This document shows, one piece after another, positions 8,122 to 17,069 of a stretch of 64,000 nt of DNA. The position numbers and the translations under genes are program-made. The notes beneath the pieces were generated by a model. It made no database searches. It was not told where the DNA came from and was given only the letters and a program-made list of their open reading frames with translations. This DNA is from Microbacterium pullorum. GTDB taxonomy: Bacteria; Actinomycetota; Actinomycetes; Actinomycetales; Microbacteriaceae. How positions within the stretch are numbered: the first letter of the stretch is position 1; every line of letters begins with the position of its first letter. The stretch lies in NCBI RefSeq assembly GCF_014836535.1, contig NZ_JACSQP010000004.1:371715-435714 (forward strand), read 5' to 3'.

Positions 8122-9013
8122 CGTCATCGTCGTCCCGAAGCGCGCGCAGGGCGTGCACCGCCGGTCCGCCCCGAGCGGGCACCGCACCCGTCGGAAGGTG
8201 CGGTCGGCCATTGGCTACATGCTTCTGTGCCTGGTGGCACTCCTGTTCGTCTTGCCGCTCATCTACATGGTCGCGACGTCGCTCAAGCCGGCCAACGAGA
8301 TCTTCTCGACGCCGCCCTCGCTGTTCGGCTCGTCGATCGAGTGGGGCAACTACGTCGAGGTCTTCGAGTACGCCGCCTTCGGTCGGTACCTCGTCAACGG
8401 CATGCTCGTCGCAGTCTTCGGCACGGCGATCACACTCGCGGCATCCGCACTCTCCGGGTACGCGTTCGCCCGGCTGAAGTGGCGCGGTCGCGGCGCGACG
8501 TTCGCGGTGTTCCTCGCGACGATGATGCTCCCGCAGGAGGTCATCATCGTGCCGTCGTTCGTGCTCATGCGCGAGCTCGGCTGGGTGAACAGCTATGCGG
8601 CGCTCATCGTCCCATGGGCGTTCACGGCGCTCGGCGCCTTCCTGCTGCGGCAGTTCTTCCTGTCGGTGCCCCAGGAGTTGGAGGATGCCGCGCGCATAGA
8701 CGGGGCCGGCACTTTCGGGACCTTCTGGCGCGTGATGTTCCCGCTCGCGCGGCCGACGCTCGCCGTGCTCGCGGTCTTCACGTTCATCACCTACTGGAAC
8801 TCGTTCCTGTGGCCGCTCATCGTCGTCAACGACGTTTCGGCGCTCGGGACGATTCCACTCGGCCTGCAGCAGTTCTTCGGCCAGCAGGGCACTCAGTGGC
8901 ATCTCATCATGGCGGCATCCGTCATCTCGATGCTGCCGACGACCATCCTCCTCATTGTGCTGCAGCGGCACCTCGTCCGGGGAATCGTAACCTCCGGACT
9001 CGGCGGTCGCTGA
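8114..9013 (+). CDS. Sugar ABC transporter permease (MalG-like)
   Basis: This 299-residue second membrane subunit has about six transmembrane segments, starting near residue 33 after a basic tail. The EAA motif is 'EDAARIDGAGTFGTFWRVMFP', the typical MalG-type ATPase contact. The ATG overlaps the end of the first permease gene by 8 bases. It forms the transport pore with the upstream permease. The gene is followed by the fucosidase gene after 35 nt. Confidence 0.9.
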   Translation: MTDVIVVPKRAQGVHRRSAPSGHRTRRKVRSAIGYMLLCLVALLFVLPLIYMVATSLKPANEIFSTPPSLFGSSIEWGNYVEVFEYAAFGRYLVNGMLVAVFGTAITLAASALSGYAFARLKWRGRGATFAVFLATMMLPQEVIIVPSFVLMRELGWVNSYAALIVPWAFTALGAFLLRQFFLSVPQELEDAARIDGAGTFGTFWRVMFPLARPTLAVLAVFTFITYWNSFLWPLIVVNDVSALGTIPLGLQQFFGQQGTQWHLIMAASVISMLPTTILLIVLQRHLVRGIVTSGLGGR

Positions 9014-9048
9014 GTGGCATCACCACCATCCACGAAAGGAACGACCGC

Positions 9049-10407
9049 ATGGCTATGTTCACCGCCGAACCGAAGCGACCCGAGGCCTACGAGGGATTCA
9101 GGCGGGAGACCCCGGAATGGTTCAAGGACGCGAAGCTCGGCATCTTCGTGCACTGGGGGCCGTACTCCGTGCCCGCCTGGGCCGAGCCGATCGGTGCCCT
9201 CGGCACGATCGACAAGGAGACGTGGCAGAAGCACAACCCTTACGCGGAGTGGTACTACAACACGATCCGCATCGAGGGGAGCCCGGCGCAGGAACATCAG
9301 CGCGAGGTCTACGACGGCGCCGACTACGACGCGTTCCTCGACGCGTGGAAGGCCGAGTCATTCGACGCTGACGAGATCATGGCGCTCGTCGCCCGCACCG
9401 GCGCGCGCTACTTCGTGCCCACCACGAAGCACCACGACGGCGTGACACTCTGGGACGCCCCGGGCACCGGTGACCGCAACACCGTCGCGCGGGGACCCAA
9501 GCGCGACATCGTGGGCGAATTCCGGGATGCCGCCGAGCGTGCCGGCATCCGCTTCGGCATCTACTACTCCGGTGGGCTCGACTGGCACGTCGGTGGCCAG
9601 CCGCCGATTACGAGCGTCATCGACGACGCGCACCGTCCGCTCGACAAGGCGTACGCGGACTACGCGTTCGAGCACGTCGCCGACCTCATCGAGAAGTACA
9701 ACCCCGAGGTGCTCTGGGGTGACATTGAGTGGCCCGACGCAGGCAAGCCGGACGGCGAGAAGAGCATGGCCGAGCTGTTCCGGCGGTTCTACCGGGCCCG
9801 TCCCGAGGGCGTCGCGAACGACCGGTGGGGCGAAACGCACTGGGACTTCCGCACGAGCGAATACGAGCAGGGTCGCGAGCAGGAGACCGGCATGTGGGAG
9901 AACTGCCGCGGCGTCGGCTTCTCGTTCGGTCACAACCAGATCGAGGACGAGTCGAACTCCCTGGATGCCGCGGGCGCGGTGCATCACTTCGTCGATGTCG
10001 TGGCGCGCGGTGGGAACTTCCTGCTGAACATCGGCCCGACGGCGGCCGGTGAAGTCACTCCACTGCAGCGTGCGACCCTCGAAGGCCTCGGCGCGTTCAA
10101 CGCGGCGCACGGCGACGCGATCTTCGGATCGCGGGTGCTGGATGCCGCGATCGCGCAGCCGTCGGACGAGCCGTGGGTACGGTGGACGCGGACCGGCTCG
10201 GCCGAGGCCGGTTTCGTCGCGCACGCCTTCGTCGACGCGCCGGTCGGCACCGCCGTGACGCTGCCGGTGGATGCCGCGGCCGTCGACCTCTCGGCTGCGG
10301 TGGGGCGCTCCGGCGCTCGTGTCTACGCGGGAGTCGAGTCGATCGTCGTGCACGTTGAGGCGCGCGATGTGCCCGGGCCGGTCCGGGTCGACATCCCCGT
10401 CCGCTGA
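9049..10407 (+). CDS. GH29 alpha-L-fucosidase, cytoplasmic
   Basis: This 452-residue glycoside hydrolase releases L-fucose from oligosaccharides. The catalytic barrel shows 'GIFVHWGPYSVPAW', 'TTKHHDGVTLWDAP' and the nucleophile segment 'LWGDIEWPD', where Asp225 is the expected nucleophile; a small beta-sandwich follows at the C-terminus. No signal peptide is present, so it acts in the cytoplasm on imported substrate. The ATG at 9049 has GAAAGGA upstream; the same frame is open much further upstream but overlaps the permease and is a shadow there. It is the last gene of the transporter operon. The length matches bacterial GH29 enzymes of the short type. Confidence 0.92.
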   Translation: MAMFTAEPKRPEAYEGFRRETPEWFKDAKLGIFVHWGPYSVPAWAEPIGALGTIDKETWQKHNPYAEWYYNTIRIEGSPAQEHQREVYDGADYDAFLDAWKAESFDADEIMALVARTGARYFVPTTKHHDGVTLWDAPGTGDRNTVARGPKRDIVGEFRDAAERAGIRFGIYYSGGLDWHVGGQPPITSVIDDAHRPLDKAYADYAFEHVADLIEKYNPEVLWGDIEWPDAGKPDGEKSMAELFRRFYRARPEGVANDRWGETHWDFRTSEYEQGREQETGMWENCRGVGFSFGHNQIEDESNSLDAAGAVHHFVDVVARGGNFLLNIGPTAAGEVTPLQRATLEGLGAFNAAHGDAIFGSRVLDAAIAQPSDEPWVRWTRTGSAEAGFVAHAFVDAPVGTAVTLPVDAAAVDLSAAVGRSGARVYAGVESIVVHVEARDVPGPVRVDIPVR

Positions 10408-10454
10408 CGCAGAGGGATGGGCAGGGTCTCGCCCGGTCCTGACATGCCGTGCCA

Positions 10455-10740
10455 TTCGCTTCGCGGGCGCCGCGGCGATCCTCGGGTGGGTGGTCGTCGA
10501 GAAGATCAAGGACGGCAGAGCCACCTCGGTCGGTGCCGGGTCAGGCCTCGTCGCCATCACTCCCGCGTGCGCTGCACTCGACCCGATCTGGGCGATCCTG
10601 CTGGGTGTCATCGCGGGGCGGTGTGCTGCCTGGCGATCGGACTCAAGTGCAAGCGGGGATTCGATGACTCCCTCGACGGCGTCGGATTGCATGGCATCGG
10701 CGGATTGCTCGGGTGCTGGTACCTGGGCTTCTTTCGCCCA
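10455..10740 (+). pseudogene. Internal fragment of an ammonium transporter gene (amt remnant)
   Basis: This stretch matches amt codons about 249-345 of the intact gene at 35621-36865. The same order of sequence is kept, for example 'LGWVVVEKIKDG' and 'GCWYLGFF'. There is no start, a 12-bp deletion between GGC repeats (after GGGTCAGGC), and a 1-base loss near 10618 that shifts the frame. The 3' part of amt is missing, and the sequence runs straight into a hutD fragment. It cannot make a transporter. It is a recent copy, because mismatches are few. Confidence 0.85.
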
Positions 10741-11049
10741 GGAGAGCACACCACGTCGCCGCGCGGACCCCGGTGACCTTCGGCGGCGACGATGTCGTGA
10801 CCGCCGACACGCACGGGCAGCGCATCGAGGCGCTGAACGTGATGGTCGACCAGGCGCACACGACGGTGTCTTACGGCATCCAGTGCGGAGCGGTCACTGT
10901 CGGCATCAGGCCGGAGATCGCCGTGATCCTGGGCGGGTCGACGCGGCTGGGTCGCCACGCGCTTCCCCCGGGAACGCTGGTGTCCGCGCAGGCGACTCTC
11001 CGTCGCCGCCGACGGCGTGATCCTGCGGCTGTCCTTCGTCACGGCGTGA
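10741..11049 (+). pseudogene. 3' fragment of a HutD family gene, fused to the amt remnant
   Basis: The sequence matches the intact hutD copy at 36940-37458 from about its codon 67 to its stop, and the homology continues to 11080. Within the roughly 210 bases starting at 10786 I count about six mismatches. An 8-bp deletion (GTGCTGAG, between AGG repeats) near 10995 breaks the frame. The 5' third of hutD and the end of amt were lost in one deletion. The short plus-strand frames that cross it are not real genes. Confidence 0.85.
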
Positions 11050-11194
11050 TGTCCGCTCAGGCCGCCGTCACGCGTCTTCGTGTATGACATTTCAGGCGTA
11101 TCGGTGGAAGCGACAAGCTGAACGCACACACCCACCCGTGCAGTGACTACGCTCATAACCGAGGTCAGTCATGGAGTTCCCCGGGAGGATGAGC

Positions 11195-11812
11195 ATGTCG
11201 GTGGCATCACCCCGCGTCGGGCGCCGCGAGCGCAACAAGCAAGAGAAGCGGGAGCGCATCGTCGCCGCGGCCGGCGCCCTGTTCGCCGAGCGCGGGATCG
11301 ACGACGTCACGACCCAGCAGATCGCCGACGCCGCCGACATCGGAACCGGAACGCTCTTTCTCTACGCGAAGACCAAGGGTGAGCTGCTGCTTCTCGTGCA
11401 GAACGCTCACTACCTGCGCGCCCTCGAAGAAGGGCGCGCGGCGGCGGCGGAGACCACGGGTGCAGTGGACGGTGTTCTCGCCGTCCTCGCGCCGATCGTG
11501 GCCTGCAACCGCACCCATGTCGACAATGGGCGCACCTACCTGCGGGAGATGGTCTTCGGCGATGCCACCGAGCCGCATCACGCCGAAGCGCTGCGCATCG
11601 TCGACGAGACCGAACGCGACGTCGCGGCGTTGATCGTCGCGCGCGCGGGGCGCAGTGAAGCGGATGCCACGGTGCTGGCCCGGGTGATCTCGTCGGGCCT
11701 CGTGGTCACGATGGCTTCGGCATCCGACCCGCAGACGAGTGTCGCCGAGGTGGTCGCAGCCGTGCGCCGGCAGGTCGAGGTCATCCTCGCCGGCGATCGG
11801 TACAGCGGGTAG
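11195..11812 (+). CDS. TetR family transcriptional regulator
   Basis: This 205-residue regulator has an N-terminal helix-turn-helix ('ERIVAAAGALFAERGIDDVTTQQIADAADIGTG', parts quoted: 'ALFAERGIDDVTTQQIADA') and a variable ligand domain. GGAGG lies 6 nt before the ATG at 11195, so the upstream ATG at 11171 is not used. It sits between the amt-hutD remnant and the convergent end of the second sugar locus. Nothing adjacent on its own strand suggests a target, so its ligand and regulon are unknown. Confidence 0.85.
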   Translation: MSVASPRVGRRERNKQEKRERIVAAAGALFAERGIDDVTTQQIADAADIGTGTLFLYAKTKGELLLLVQNAHYLRALEEGRAAAAETTGAVDGVLAVLAPIVACNRTHVDNGRTYLREMVFGDATEPHHAEALRIVDETERDVAALIVARAGRSEADATVLARVISSGLVVTMASASDPQTSVAEVVAAVRRQVEVILAGDRYSG

Positions 11813-11915
11813 AGTACACCGCTGACCGGCCGATTCCTTCTGTCTTCGCCATCAATCTCTGGCCAGGCGCGGACCGGCCCAGCCGCCCGCCCTATCTGCG
11901 GGGTCGCGTCCGCGC

Positions 11916-12680
11916 TTAGTGCGTCTGCTGCACCGCCCGCGGCCGCAGGTGCGTCATTCCGCCATCGATGTCCAGCGCCGTGCCGGTGATCGAGCCCGAG
12001 CGAGGCGACGCGAGAAAGGCGATGGCATCGGCCACCTCTTCCGGGGTGACCATGCGACCGGTGGCCTGCCGTGCATCCAGAGCCGCACGCTCGGCGGCCG
12101 GATCGGGGAAGTTCTGCAGCATCCGCTCGACGAATGCCGTGGCCACCGTCGCCGGCCGCACGCAGTTGATCCGAATGCCGTCCGCGATGTGGTCAGCGGC
12201 CATCGCGAACGTCAGAGACATCACCGCACCCTTGGTGGCGCTGTACACGGCCCGTTGAGGCAGCCCGTTGAGGGCTGCTACCGACGAGAGGTTGATCACC
12301 GATGCGGCCGGTGAGCGACGTAGCCACGGCAGCGCGGCTGCCGTGACGCGCGCCATGCTGATGACGTTGATGTCGAGCACGCGCGCCCACTCGTCATCGT
12401 CTGCGTCCTCGATGGTTCCGATCGAACTGATGCCGACGTTGTTGACCACGATGTCGATGCCGCCCAGTTGTCTGGCGACCTCATCGATCGCTGAATCCAC
12501 GCTCGCGCGGACGCCCACGTCGCACACGATCCCGACGGCGCCCGTGGGGATCGTGTCGATCGCGCGGTCGAGCACCGCGACATTCGCACCCCGTTCGCGC
12601 AGCTGGCTCGCTGTTGCGAAACCGATGCCCGACGCCCCGCCCGTGACAACGGCAACCAACCCGTCCAGCTCGGCGCTCAT
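11916..12680 (-). CDS. SDR oxidoreductase, second sugar-acid locus
   Basis: This 254-residue classical SDR has 'TGGASGIGFA', 'NNVG' (a variant of NNAG), the catalytic Ser in 'NLSSVAA' and Tyr-x-x-x-Lys in 'VYSATKGA'. Overall it resembles the SDR at 5069-5809, including the 'PDPAAERAALDARQ' segment. Its start overlaps the stop of the FAH gene, the same pairing as in the fucose cluster in reverse gene order. By analogy it oxidises a 2-keto-3-deoxy sugar acid at C4. It is the last gene of the long minus-strand run. Confidence 0.8.
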   Translation of the reverse strand: MSAELDGLVAVVTGGASGIGFATASQLRERGANVAVLDRAIDTIPTGAVGIVCDVGVRASVDSAIDEVARQLGGIDIVVNNVGISSIGTIEDADDDEWARVLDINVISMARVTAAALPWLRRSPAASVINLSSVAALNGLPQRAVYSATKGAVMSLTFAMAADHIADGIRINCVRPATVATAFVERMLQNFPDPAAERAALDARQATGRMVTPEEVADAIAFLASPRSGSITGTALDIDGGMTHLRPRAVQQTH

Positions 12681-13525
12681 GCCTGACCCACTTTCTGTCG
12701 TGCGGCGCCCAGGCCCTCGATCGCCAACTCGACCACATCCCCCGCACGAAGGTACGGGTTGCCCTCGATGCCGAGCGCGACCCCCGCGGGGGTTCCGGTG
12801 TTGATGAGGTCGCCGGGTCGCAGCACCATGAACTGGCTGAGGTACCAGATCGCATGAGCGACGGAGAAGATCATGTTCGCGGTCGTGCCGTCCTGGCGAC
12901 GCACCCCGTTGACGTCGAGCGTCATCCGCAGCTGCTGCGGGTCGGGGATCTCATCGGAGGTGACCAGCCAGGGTCCCAGCGGGTTGAAAGTCTCGCAGCT
13001 CTTTCCTTTGTCCCACTGGCCGCCGCGCTCGAGCTGGAACTCACGCTCGCTCACGTCATGCGAGACTGCGTACCCGGCGACGTGCGCGAGTGCCTCGTCG
13101 GGCGATGCAAGATAGCGCGCCTCGGTGCCGATCACGACGCCGAGCTCGACTTCCCAGTCGGTCTTCACCGATGCACGCGGCACGAGAACCTCGTCGAACG
13201 GCCCGATGACCGTCGAGGGGTCCTTCATGAACACGACGGGCTCAGCAGGGATCGCCGCCCCCGTCTCGGCAGCATGATCGCTGTAGTTGAGTCCGATGCA
13301 CACGATCTTCCCCGGCAGTGCGATGGGCGCCCCGATGCGCTGACCTGTCATATCTATCTCGGAGAGGTCGCCGGTGGCGAGCGCCGCGCGCACGCGGTCG
13401 ATGCCGCCCGACTCGAAGAAGGTACCGTCCAGATCGCTCGTCAAAGCATCCAGTGCAAATGTCGACTCTCCGTGGATGACGACGGGTCGCTCTTCGCCGG
13501 GGGCGCCGTAGCGTGCGAGTTTCAT
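12677..13525 (-). CDS. Fumarylacetoacetate hydrolase family protein, second sugar-acid locus
   Basis: This 282-residue FAH-fold protein keeps the metal ligands in 'DWEVELGVVIG' and 'VSHDVSERE' and the loop 'CIGLNYSDHAAETG'. It parallels the protein at 4236-5072 and probably cleaves a 2,4-diketo-3-deoxy acid made by the SDR encoded after it. It overlaps the genes on both sides by 4 bases (ATGA), so it is translated with them. The sugar is unknown. A 2-keto-3-deoxy acid dehydratase role is the alternative. Confidence 0.8.
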   Translation of the reverse strand: MKLARYGAPGEERPVVIHGESTFALDALTSDLDGTFFESGGIDRVRAALATGDLSEIDMTGQRIGAPIALPGKIVCIGLNYSDHAAETGAAIPAEPVVFMKDPSTVIGPFDEVLVPRASVKTDWEVELGVVIGTEARYLASPDEALAHVAGYAVSHDVSEREFQLERGGQWDKGKSCETFNPLGPWLVTSDEIPDPQQLRMTLDVNGVRRQDGTTANMIFSVAHAIWYLSQFMVLRPGDLINTGTPAGVALGIEGNPYLRAGDVVELAIEGLGAARQKVGQA

Positions 13526-14415
13526 CTTGTTTTCCTCTCGAGGGGTGATGCGGTGGTGCGCAATCGGTAGAAATCAGTTGCCGTCCCGGCGCGGATCCGC
13601 GCGCGTTCGCTCTCGTCGAGGGAGCCGAACACGCCGTCCAGCGCGCTCCACACCCGCTCGTAGCCGCCGGCGAGCGTGCTGATCGGCCAGTCGCCGCCGT
13701 ACATCAGCCGCTGCGGCCCGAACATCTCGATTCCTGCGTGTATGGCCGGAGCGATGTCGTCAACGGTCCACCTGTCCATGGGCCCTGTCGTCGGATACAG
13801 GCCCGAGACTTTCGCGTGCGTGGCGGGGTTCGCTGCGACCTCGGTCATGAGGGCGCGCCATCTTCCCGCGTCGTCTTCACGAATCGGCGGGTGACCGAGG
13901 TGGTCGATGACCATCCGCAGATTCCGATGGCGCTCGCCCATGTCGATGGCCGCCTTCAGGCGGCCGTGACCTGGGGCGATGATGTCCAGTGGGAGGTCGC
14001 GGTCCGCAAGCATGCCGAGTACTGAATCCACCTCAGGCGTGGCGAGCCAGCTCGGGTCGTCGCGGGTATGGATAAGTGCACGGATGCCGCAGAACGCCGA
14101 CTCGTTCTCCCATTGCTTCAGAAGCTCGTCGGCGTGGCGAGGATCATCGAGGGGCACCCACGCGACGACTCCCCGCACACGGGAACTGACGGCCGCGGCT
14201 TCGAACATGACCTCGCTGTCGGCGGCGTTGTCGGCCGACTGCACAAGGATCGTCCCCGCGATCCCCACGTCGTCCAGCTGCTGCACGGCGTCTTCGATTG
14301 TGTGGTCTCGCGCCAAGGTGGCGTCATCAGGGCTCATCCACGGGTAGGCGGCCCGTGTCAGTGACCAGATGTGCTGGTGCGCGTCGATGACCTGATCGTC
14401 GGTGCTCTCAACCAT
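13522..14415 (-). CDS. COG3618 amidohydrolase (sugar lactonase), second locus
   Basis: This 297-residue barrel hydrolase has the metal motif 'IDAHQHIWS', 'VIDHLGHPP' and 'MYGGDWPIST'. It is a paralogue of the lactonase at 1080-1904 but with the 'AYPWM' N-terminal signature of the larger subgroup. The ATG at 14415 has GGAGG 9 nt upstream; a TTG at 14424 is also in frame but badly placed. It overlaps the upstream AKR gene by 8 bases. Probable role: opening the lactone formed by that AKR. Confidence 0.8.
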   Translation of the reverse strand: MVESTDDQVIDAHQHIWSLTRAAYPWMSPDDATLARDHTIEDAVQQLDDVGIAGTILVQSADNAADSEVMFEAAAVSSRVRGVVAWVPLDDPRHADELLKQWENESAFCGIRALIHTRDDPSWLATPEVDSVLGMLADRDLPLDIIAPGHGRLKAAIDMGERHRNLRMVIDHLGHPPIREDDAGRWRALMTEVAANPATHAKVSGLYPTTGPMDRWTVDDIAPAIHAGIEMFGPQRLMYGGDWPISTLAGGYERVWSALDGVFGSLDESERARIRAGTATDFYRLRTTASPLERKTR

Positions 14416-15394
14416 GGTGAGCAACCTCCGCCCGCTCGTCGAGCAGGCCGTGCTGCACGAGAGTCGACCAGAACTCCTCGGGAACCTCCGTGCGGTGCCG
14501 CGCTGCGGCCTCGGAGACGTGGCGCTCGGTGCGAGTGCCGATCACGACGGACGCGACCGCGGGGTGCCGGAGGGGAAAGGCCACCGCTGCGTCGGGGATC
14601 GTGATGCCGAAGTCATCGCACAGCTCTGCGATCCGGCCCGTGCGCTCGAGCAGCTCGCGCGGTACAGCGCCGTAGTTGTAGTGCGCGTCAGGACGGATGC
14701 GCGCAGTCGCGAGCAAGCCCGAGTTGTAGATAGCCGCCGCGACCACTGACACGCCGTTCGCCTGCGCGGCAGGGAGCAGATCATCGAGCGCGCCCTGCTC
14801 GAGCAGGGTGTAGCGACCCGCCAGCATGACGATGTCGATGTCGAGGCGCTCCGCGAATCGCGCGAGCATCGCCGACTGGTTCATCCCGGCGCCGACCGCC
14901 TTCACGACGCCCTCGTCTCGCAGCTCGATCATCGCCGGCAGCGCTTCGGAGAGAGCCTGCTGCTCATGCTCATCGGGGTCGTGCAGGTACAACACGTCGA
15001 CCCGGTCGAGTCCCAGGCGTTCAAGGCTGTCGTGGAGGGAGCGGCGGATGCCGTCACGGCTCAGATCCCACTCGCGTCGGGTGGTCGCGGGGACCAGGAA
15101 GTCTCCATCGAACGCGCCCTCCCCGCCGGGGTTGGGGACGAGCAGGCGCCCTACCTTGGTCGAGATCACGAACTCATCCCGTGGCTTGCCCTGCAAAGCG
15201 TCGCCCAGCCGCCGCTCTGAGAGACCCAGTCCGTAGTGGGGTGCCGTGTCGAAGTACCGCACGCCGGCGACCCACGCCGCATCGACCGCGGCCGTCGACG
15301 CCTCGTCCGTCGTCTCGCGATACAGGTTGCCGAACTGAGCGGCGCCGATGCCGACCTCGGTCAACGCGAGATCGCCTGCTGTGCGTCGGTTCAT
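14408..15394 (-). CDS. Aldo/keto reductase (aldose 1-dehydrogenase), second locus
   Basis: This 328-residue AKR is closely similar to the one at 1894-2832: 'GAAQFGNLYRET', '[18 protein letters not shown]', '[16 protein letters not shown]' and 'YLHDPDEHEQ'. It should oxidise an aldose to its lactone with NAD(P)+. GGGAAGG precedes the ATG. Its promoter region carries an inverted repeat (15419-15429) shared with other units of the locus, so this gene probably starts its own transcript of four genes (AKR, lactonase, FAH, SDR). The specific sugar is not shown. Confidence 0.82.
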   Translation of the reverse strand: MNRRTAGDLALTEVGIGAAQFGNLYRETTDEASTAAVDAAWVAGVRYFDTAPHYGLGLSERRLGDALQGKPRDEFVISTKVGRLLVPNPGGEGAFDGDFLVPATTRREWDLSRDGIRRSLHDSLERLGLDRVDVLYLHDPDEHEQQALSEALPAMIELRDEGVVKAVGAGMNQSAMLARFAERLDIDIVMLAGRYTLLEQGALDDLLPAAQANGVSVVAAAIYNSGLLATARIRPDAHYNYGAVPRELLERTGRIAELCDDFGITIPDAAVAFPLRHPAVASVVIGTRTERHVSEAAARHRTEVPEEFWSTLVQHGLLDERAEVAHHG

Positions 15395-15418
15395 CGTCGA
15401 ACCTTCCCCCCAAACCTA

Positions 15419-15433
15419 ATACGTCGTATGAAT
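15419..15433. promoter_or_regulatory. Operator-like inverted repeat before the AKR operon
   Basis: ATACG-T-CGTAT (15419-15429) has perfect 5-bp arms and is followed by GAAT. The 15-bp word aligns with 24662 (ATACATCATATGATT) and partly with 25550 (ATACGTAGTAC). It lies about 25 nt upstream of the AKR start, where a promoter is expected. Probable target of the GntR protein encoded at 24715. Confidence 0.5.
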
Positions 15434-15532
15434 ATATGTCATCCTGCCATAAGACGCCGGGCCAGATCTGCCAGGGAACGCTGGCTCAGACACTCCCGTC
15501 GCGGGCACGGGCGGCGCAGCGGGCGAGCCGCC

Positions 15533-17035
15533 TCAAGGCAGCTCGAGTCTTCCATCGATGCGACGCGGCACCGTGGACGCCCCGTCCCGAAGCTCAGGCG
15601 GCAGGACGGACTGGGGAGCGTCTTGGAACGCGATCGGCCGCAGGAAGCGACGGATCGCCGTCACCCCGACCGACGTATGCGCGGAGTTCGTCGCAGGCCA
15701 GGGCCCACCGTGATGCTGTGCCCACGACACACGAACCCCGGTGGGATAGCCGTTGAAGACGATCCGGCCGACGAGCGGCGACAGATCCGCCACAAGGCGC
15801 CGGGACGCGGCATCCTCGTCAGGCTCTGCGTGAATGGTGGCGGTGAGCGAACCCGGCACCGATGCCAGGGCCGATGCGACCTCGTCGAGGGAGTCGTAGC
15901 GTACGACGACCATGAGCGGACCGAACGCCTCCTCGGCGACAGCGCTCGTGAGATCTGCCGCGGCGACCGCGAGAACCGTCGGTGTGGCGCGGATCCCGTC
16001 GCCATCCATGCTGCCGCGCGCGAGCAGACCCACCCCCTGCTGGGATTCGAGCCGCGAACTGGTCTCGTCGAATGACGACGCAATCCGGTCATTGAGCAGC
16101 GTCTGCGCTGAGGCGACAGCGGCACGACCGACGAGACCGTCCACCACACGATCGCCGTCTGCTCCGGTCGGGACGAACGCGAGTCCCGGTTTCGTGCAGA
16201 ACTGTCCCGAACCGAGTGTGAATGAGCCGAAGAGTCCCGCGGCGATCTCGTCCGCGCGCGCGGCGGCCGCGGCGCGCGTGATCACGAGGGGATTGAGGCT
16301 GGACAGTTCTCCGAAGAACGGGATGGGTTCGCTGCGTTGGTCGATGACCGCCATGAGGGCCTGGGCAGCAGAGAGCGACCCGGTGAATCCAGCCGCTCGT
16401 ACCCGCGGGTGCGCGACCAAAGCGCGGCCCGACGCCGTGCCGTACACGATGCCGAGGAGACCCTCGGGAGCTCCATACGCGGTAGCCGCCGCAACGAGCA
16501 CCGAGAACGTCGCCGCCGAGGTCTCGAGATGAGAGCTGTGCGCCTTGACGACCACGGTGTTGCCGGCCGCGAGCGCGGACGCGACATCCCCGCCGGCCAC
16601 GGAGAACGCGAAGGGGAAGTTGCTCGAGCCGAACACCGCCACGACGCCGAGCGGGACGAGGATGCGACGAAGCTCGGGAGCCGGCCCGAGCTCGGTGTCG
16701 CCGGCGTGGTCGATGGCCGCTTCGAGGTACCCACCGTCACGCAGCGCCTGCGCGAACAGTCGGAACTGGAACGCGGAGCGCGCGATCTCACCGGTCAGCC
16801 GCCCCTCGCCCAGCCCGGTTTCGCGATCAGCGATGGTGGCCAGGTCGGCGGCGCGGCCCATGAGACCGTCGGCGAGCGCATCGAGCAGACCCGCGCGCCA
16901 CAGGCGATCGTGACGCGCGAGGACAGCGAACGCGGCGTCGGTGGCGTGGACGCACTCGTCGGCGCCGTGATCCGACGTCGGTTCGATACCGGTGTCTCGC
17001 GCAGTCGATGTGCGGGGGTCGGTGGAGGTCAGCAC
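15533..17035 (-). CDS. Alpha-ketoglutarate (2,5-dioxovalerate) semialdehyde dehydrogenase
   Basis: This 500-residue aldehyde dehydrogenase oxidises 2,5-dioxopentanoate to 2-oxoglutarate, the last step of non-phosphorylative pentose and hexarate routes. The subgroup signature 'VFGSSNFPFAFSVAGGD' is clear. The catalytic Glu is in 'FFGELSSLNP' and the catalytic Cys in 'GSGQFCTKPG'. The GTG start at 17035 has AAGGA 6 nt upstream. The COG3970 gene ends 34 nt upstream, so the pair supplies two consecutive steps (2-keto-3-deoxy acid to semialdehyde to 2-oxoglutarate). The 3' end is 138 nt before the AKR start. Confidence 0.88.
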   Translation of the reverse strand: MLTSTDPRTSTARDTGIEPTSDHGADECVHATDAAFAVLARHDRLWRAGLLDALADGLMGRAADLATIADRETGLGEGRLTGEIARSAFQFRLFAQALRDGGYLEAAIDHAGDTELGPAPELRRILVPLGVVAVFGSSNFPFAFSVAGGDVASALAAGNTVVVKAHSSHLETSAATFSVLVAAATAYGAPEGLLGIVYGTASGRALVAHPRVRAAGFTGSLSAAQALMAVIDQRSEPIPFFGELSSLNPLVITRAAAAARADEIAAGLFGSFTLGSGQFCTKPGLAFVPTGADGDRVVDGLVGRAAVASAQTLLNDRIASSFDETSSRLESQQGVGLLARGSMDGDGIRATPTVLAVAAADLTSAVAEEAFGPLMVVVRYDSLDEVASALASVPGSLTATIHAEPDEDAASRRLVADLSPLVGRIVFNGYPTGVRVSWAQHHGGPWPATNSAHTSVGVTAIRRFLRPIAFQDAPQSVLPPELRDGASTVPRRIDGRLELP

Positions 17036-17069
17036 GTGTGATCCTTCATCTCTGATGTCAGGACAGTGG

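Noticed and set aside
8227..10407. A 726-codon open frame including the fucosidase
   Set aside because: The first 274 codons lie in another frame over the permease gene; the Arg-rich, low-complexity translation and the GAAAGGA site before 9049 show the true start.
11171..11194. Upstream ATG codons for the TetR protein
   Set aside because: The GGAGG site at 11184 fits only the ATG at 11195.
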